From: Pedobacter nyackensis
GTDB lineage: Bacteria; Bacteroidota; Bacteroidia; Sphingobacteriales; Sphingobacteriaceae
Direction of reading: 5' to 3'
DNA: 64,000 nucleotides
Assembly: GCF_900176505.1 (NCBI RefSeq)
Contig: NZ_FWYB01000004.1
Location: 124,001-188,000 of the forward strand
The translations under genes and the position numbers were made by a program. The notes under the pieces were generated by a model. That model worked only from the letters and a program-made list of their open reading frames with translations. It was not told where the DNA came from and did no database searches. How positions within the stretch are numbered: the stretch's first letter is position 1; each line of letters starts with the position of its first letter. Positions 62,392 through 64,000 of this stretch are shown in pieces.

Positions 62392-64000
62392 ATGCAAAAA
62401 ACATTACTCAGCAAATGCCATTGGAGGGCGCTATCAGGTACTAAGTTGCTACTGGCCATTGCAATTTTACCATGCTCCTCTATCGCAGCAGAAGAAATTA
62501 CGGCTACTAATTACAGCAACGCTGTTTTTTTTGTGCAACAACGAATAACCGTCAAAGGGACGGTTGTTGATGATAAGGGACTTCCGCTGGTTGGCGTAAG
62601 TATCAAGGCTAAAAATGCGACTGGCGCAGCTTCAACCAATAGTAACGGTGAATTTAGCATCAATCTGGAAAATCAGAATAGCGTACTCGTCTTCAGTATG
62701 ATTGGTTTTAAAACCGTAGAAGTTGTGGCATCGAATAACATGCGGGTAGTACTGGTGGATGATGTTGCCGAACTGGATGATGTGGTGGTGATTGGATACG
62801 GTACTGTCAAAAAACGTGACCTTACCGGATCTGTAGTGTCGGTAAAATCAGAGGAAATCACCGCCAGGCCGGGTCCGAATCCTATGGAATCGTTACAGGG
62901 AAGGGTGGCTGGTTTGGATATTACGCGCTCATCCGGACAAGCCGGAGAGGGTGTTAACCTGCAGTTACGTGGAACCAGATCAATTTCCGCCAGTGGCTTG
63001 CCTTTATTTATCATCAATGGCTTACCTGGTGATTATGCTACTTTAAACCCTAACGATATCGAAACTATCGATGTTTTAAAAGATGCGGCTTCAACTGCTG
63101 TATACGGTGCATCGGGAGCAAATGGTGTAATCATCATCACCACAAAAAGTGGAAAGGCAGGGAAATTAAACATCGATTTCAACGCTTATTATGGCAATAA
63201 TGGCATGTCAGTTGTTCCTGATGCACTGACTAAAGATCAGTATCTGGATGCCAAAAGAGAGGCCTATAAATATAACTTCGATGGTGCAACCAGAAAGTGG
63301 GTGACCACTGCAGTTGCTGCAGCAAATGGATTTCCTGCAGCTGGTCCACCTCAATGGCGATCACCGGCAGATGATAAAGCAATTTTTGGCGATGCCAGAT
63401 ATGCGTTGTTCAACGATGGCAATTTTGTGAATTGGGCAGATATTTTCATGAGAGATAACGCTGCTTTGCAAAACTACAGCTTAGCTGCTTCCGGCGGTAC
63501 CGATGCTACAAAAGCTTACGTTTCATTTAACCTAAATAATGAGAAAGGCCAGTATATTGGAGATGATTACAAGCTCTATTCTACAAGCATGCGTCTGGAT
63601 CACAAGATTAGAAACTGGCTTTCTATAGGCGCCAATCTTCAGGCTTCTTATGTGGATAGAAATAAAGCGCAGGACAAACTGGAAAACGCTATTGTTACTG
63701 ATCCCCTGGTACAACCTTATAAAGCTGATGGATCTGTAAACCCGGATCTGGGAAGTAATGTATACAATCTTTTACTCGATTATCAGCCAGGAGTTTATGG
63801 AAACGTAGACAACAACACAAAAGTGTTTTTTAATCCATATATAGAAATCAGACCAATAAAGGGACTAACTATTTTAAGCCGGGGTGGCGTACGTATGGAT
63901 TATTTAAATACTTATCGTTTTGATGGGGTGGGTTCTGTGAGTTATACTTATGTAAATGCGAATATTGCCAGAGCCCGGATTAACCAAAACCGTTATCAGC
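62392..64000 (+). CDS. SusC/RagA family TonB-linked outer membrane receptor (3' end outside window)
   Basis: 536 codons are visible from ATG 62392 to the window end, all open. A long signal peptide (about 1-36, ending IAAEE) is followed by a carboxypeptidase-regulatory-like domain (ITVKGTVVDDKGLPLVGVSI, about 53-135), the SusC TonB-box-like segment DDVVVIGYGTVKKRDLTGSV, a plug domain with LQGRVAGLDITRSSGQAGEG and VLKDAASTAVYGASGANGVIIITT, and the first barrel strands. SusC proteins import glycans or other ligands across the outer membrane with a SusD lipoprotein, which would lie downstream, outside the window. Divergence from the sugar operon suggests both serve the same substrate. Confidence 0.93.
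   Translation, partial: MQKTLLSKCHWRALSGTKLLLAIAILPCSSIAAEEITATNYSNAVFFVQQRITVKGTVVDDKGLPLVGVSIKAKNATGAASTNSNGEFSINLENQNSVLVFSMIGFKTVEVVASNNMRVVLVDDVAELDDVVVIGYGTVKKRDLTGSVVSVKSEEITARPGPNPMESLQGRVAGLDITRSSGQAGEGVNLQLRGTRSISASGLPLFIINGLPGDYATLNPNDIETIDVLKDAASTAVYGASGANGVIIITTKSGKAGKLNIDFNAYYGNNGMSVVPDALTKDQYLDAKREAYKYNFDGATRKWVTTAVAAANGFPAAGPPQWRSPADDKAIFGDARYALFNDGNFVNWADIFMRDNAALQNYSLAASGGTDATKAYVSFNLNNEKGQYIGDDYKLYSTSMRLDHKIRNWLSIGANLQASYVDRNKAQDKLENAIVTDPLVQPYKADGSVNPDLGSNVYNLLLDYQPGVYGNVDNNTKVFFNPYIEIRPIKGLTILSRGGVRMDYLNTYRFDGVGSVSYTYVNANIARARINQNRYQ

Noticed and set aside
62238-62459. Minus-strand ORF of 73 codons overlapping the SusC start
   Set aside because: It overlaps the signal peptide region of a clear SusC gene and is rich in Ile/Asn from AT-rich spacer.
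1-64000. CRISPR array
   Set aside because: No regularly spaced identical repeats were found, and no cas gene is present.

Overview
The window is chromosomal DNA from a Bacteroidota bacterium, most likely Sphingobacteriaceae and close to Pedobacter. The evidence is low GC content, SusC-type and OMP beta-barrel receptors, TAnnTTTG-type promoters with upstream TTTG elements, few Shine-Dalgarno sites, and families typical of the phylum (TIGR02757, DUF4296, YwqK-like repeats, LysM/RlpA lipoproteins). The genus is inferred from general protein appearance, not from a database search.

Positions 1-42,800 are mostly ordinary core genome. In order they hold: the end of an outer membrane beta-barrel protein; ubiX, mtaB, lgt and an inositol monophosphatase-type enzyme; a MORN-like repeat protein; NfuA-type protein and purB (minus); a tiny Thr-rich lipoprotein; an ECF sigma factor with a membrane-anchored trypsin-like protease whose N-terminus looks like an anti-sigma domain; DUF72 and a 1-Cys peroxiredoxin; a minus-strand block (THUMP-like methyltransferase, aspartate kinase, DUF3298 lipoprotein, GNAT, YggS); a DUF4296 lipoprotein and mutS2; a PQQ-type sugar dehydrogenase; the two subunits of a 3-oxoacid CoA-transferase; uridine kinase and a LysM/RlpA protein; Dps; a UbiD decarboxylase; a FadL-like porin; a Gly/Tyr/Ser-rich lipoprotein; proS; a cystathionine gamma-synthase-type enzyme; TIGR02757; DUF1905/YdeI; a dolichol-phosphate-mannose-synthase-like glycosyltransferase; two tandem POT peptide transporters; a thiolase; and a 7TM-HD (PgpH-like) phosphohydrolase. 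UbiX supplies prenylated FMN to UbiD-family enzymes, so the two separated loci probably cooperate.

Positions 42,827-50,450 form an accessory segment that begins at a tRNA cluster (Ser-GCT, then two identical Pro-TGG genes). It carries a three-gene HipB / HipS / HipT-type kinase module, a TPR lipoprotein, gene remnants (DinB start, alpha/beta hydrolase end), two copies of a degenerate 42-bp repeat, an orphan small protein, a Fic protein with a built-in inhibitory motif, a PH-domain protein and a DUF2071 protein. No integrase or transposase is visible.

Positions 50,632-64,000 are a sugar-utilisation locus. Nine genes on the minus strand (61,856 to 52,289) are packed like one operon: DeoR-type regulator, fucose/arabinose isomerase-family enzyme, split transketolase (N and C subunits), lipoprotein sugar-binding protein, DUF2291 protein, two-domain ABC ATPase, permease and FGGY kinase. 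A secreted beta-propeller, glycosidase-like protein converges on its end and a SusC-like receptor diverges from its start. The set suggests outer-membrane uptake, ABC import, isomerisation to a ketose, phosphorylation and cleavage by a dedicated transketolase. The logic resembles the transketolase route for D-apiose, but the isomerase belongs to a different family. The substrate cannot be named from sequence alone, and this is the best candidate for an undescribed system in the window.
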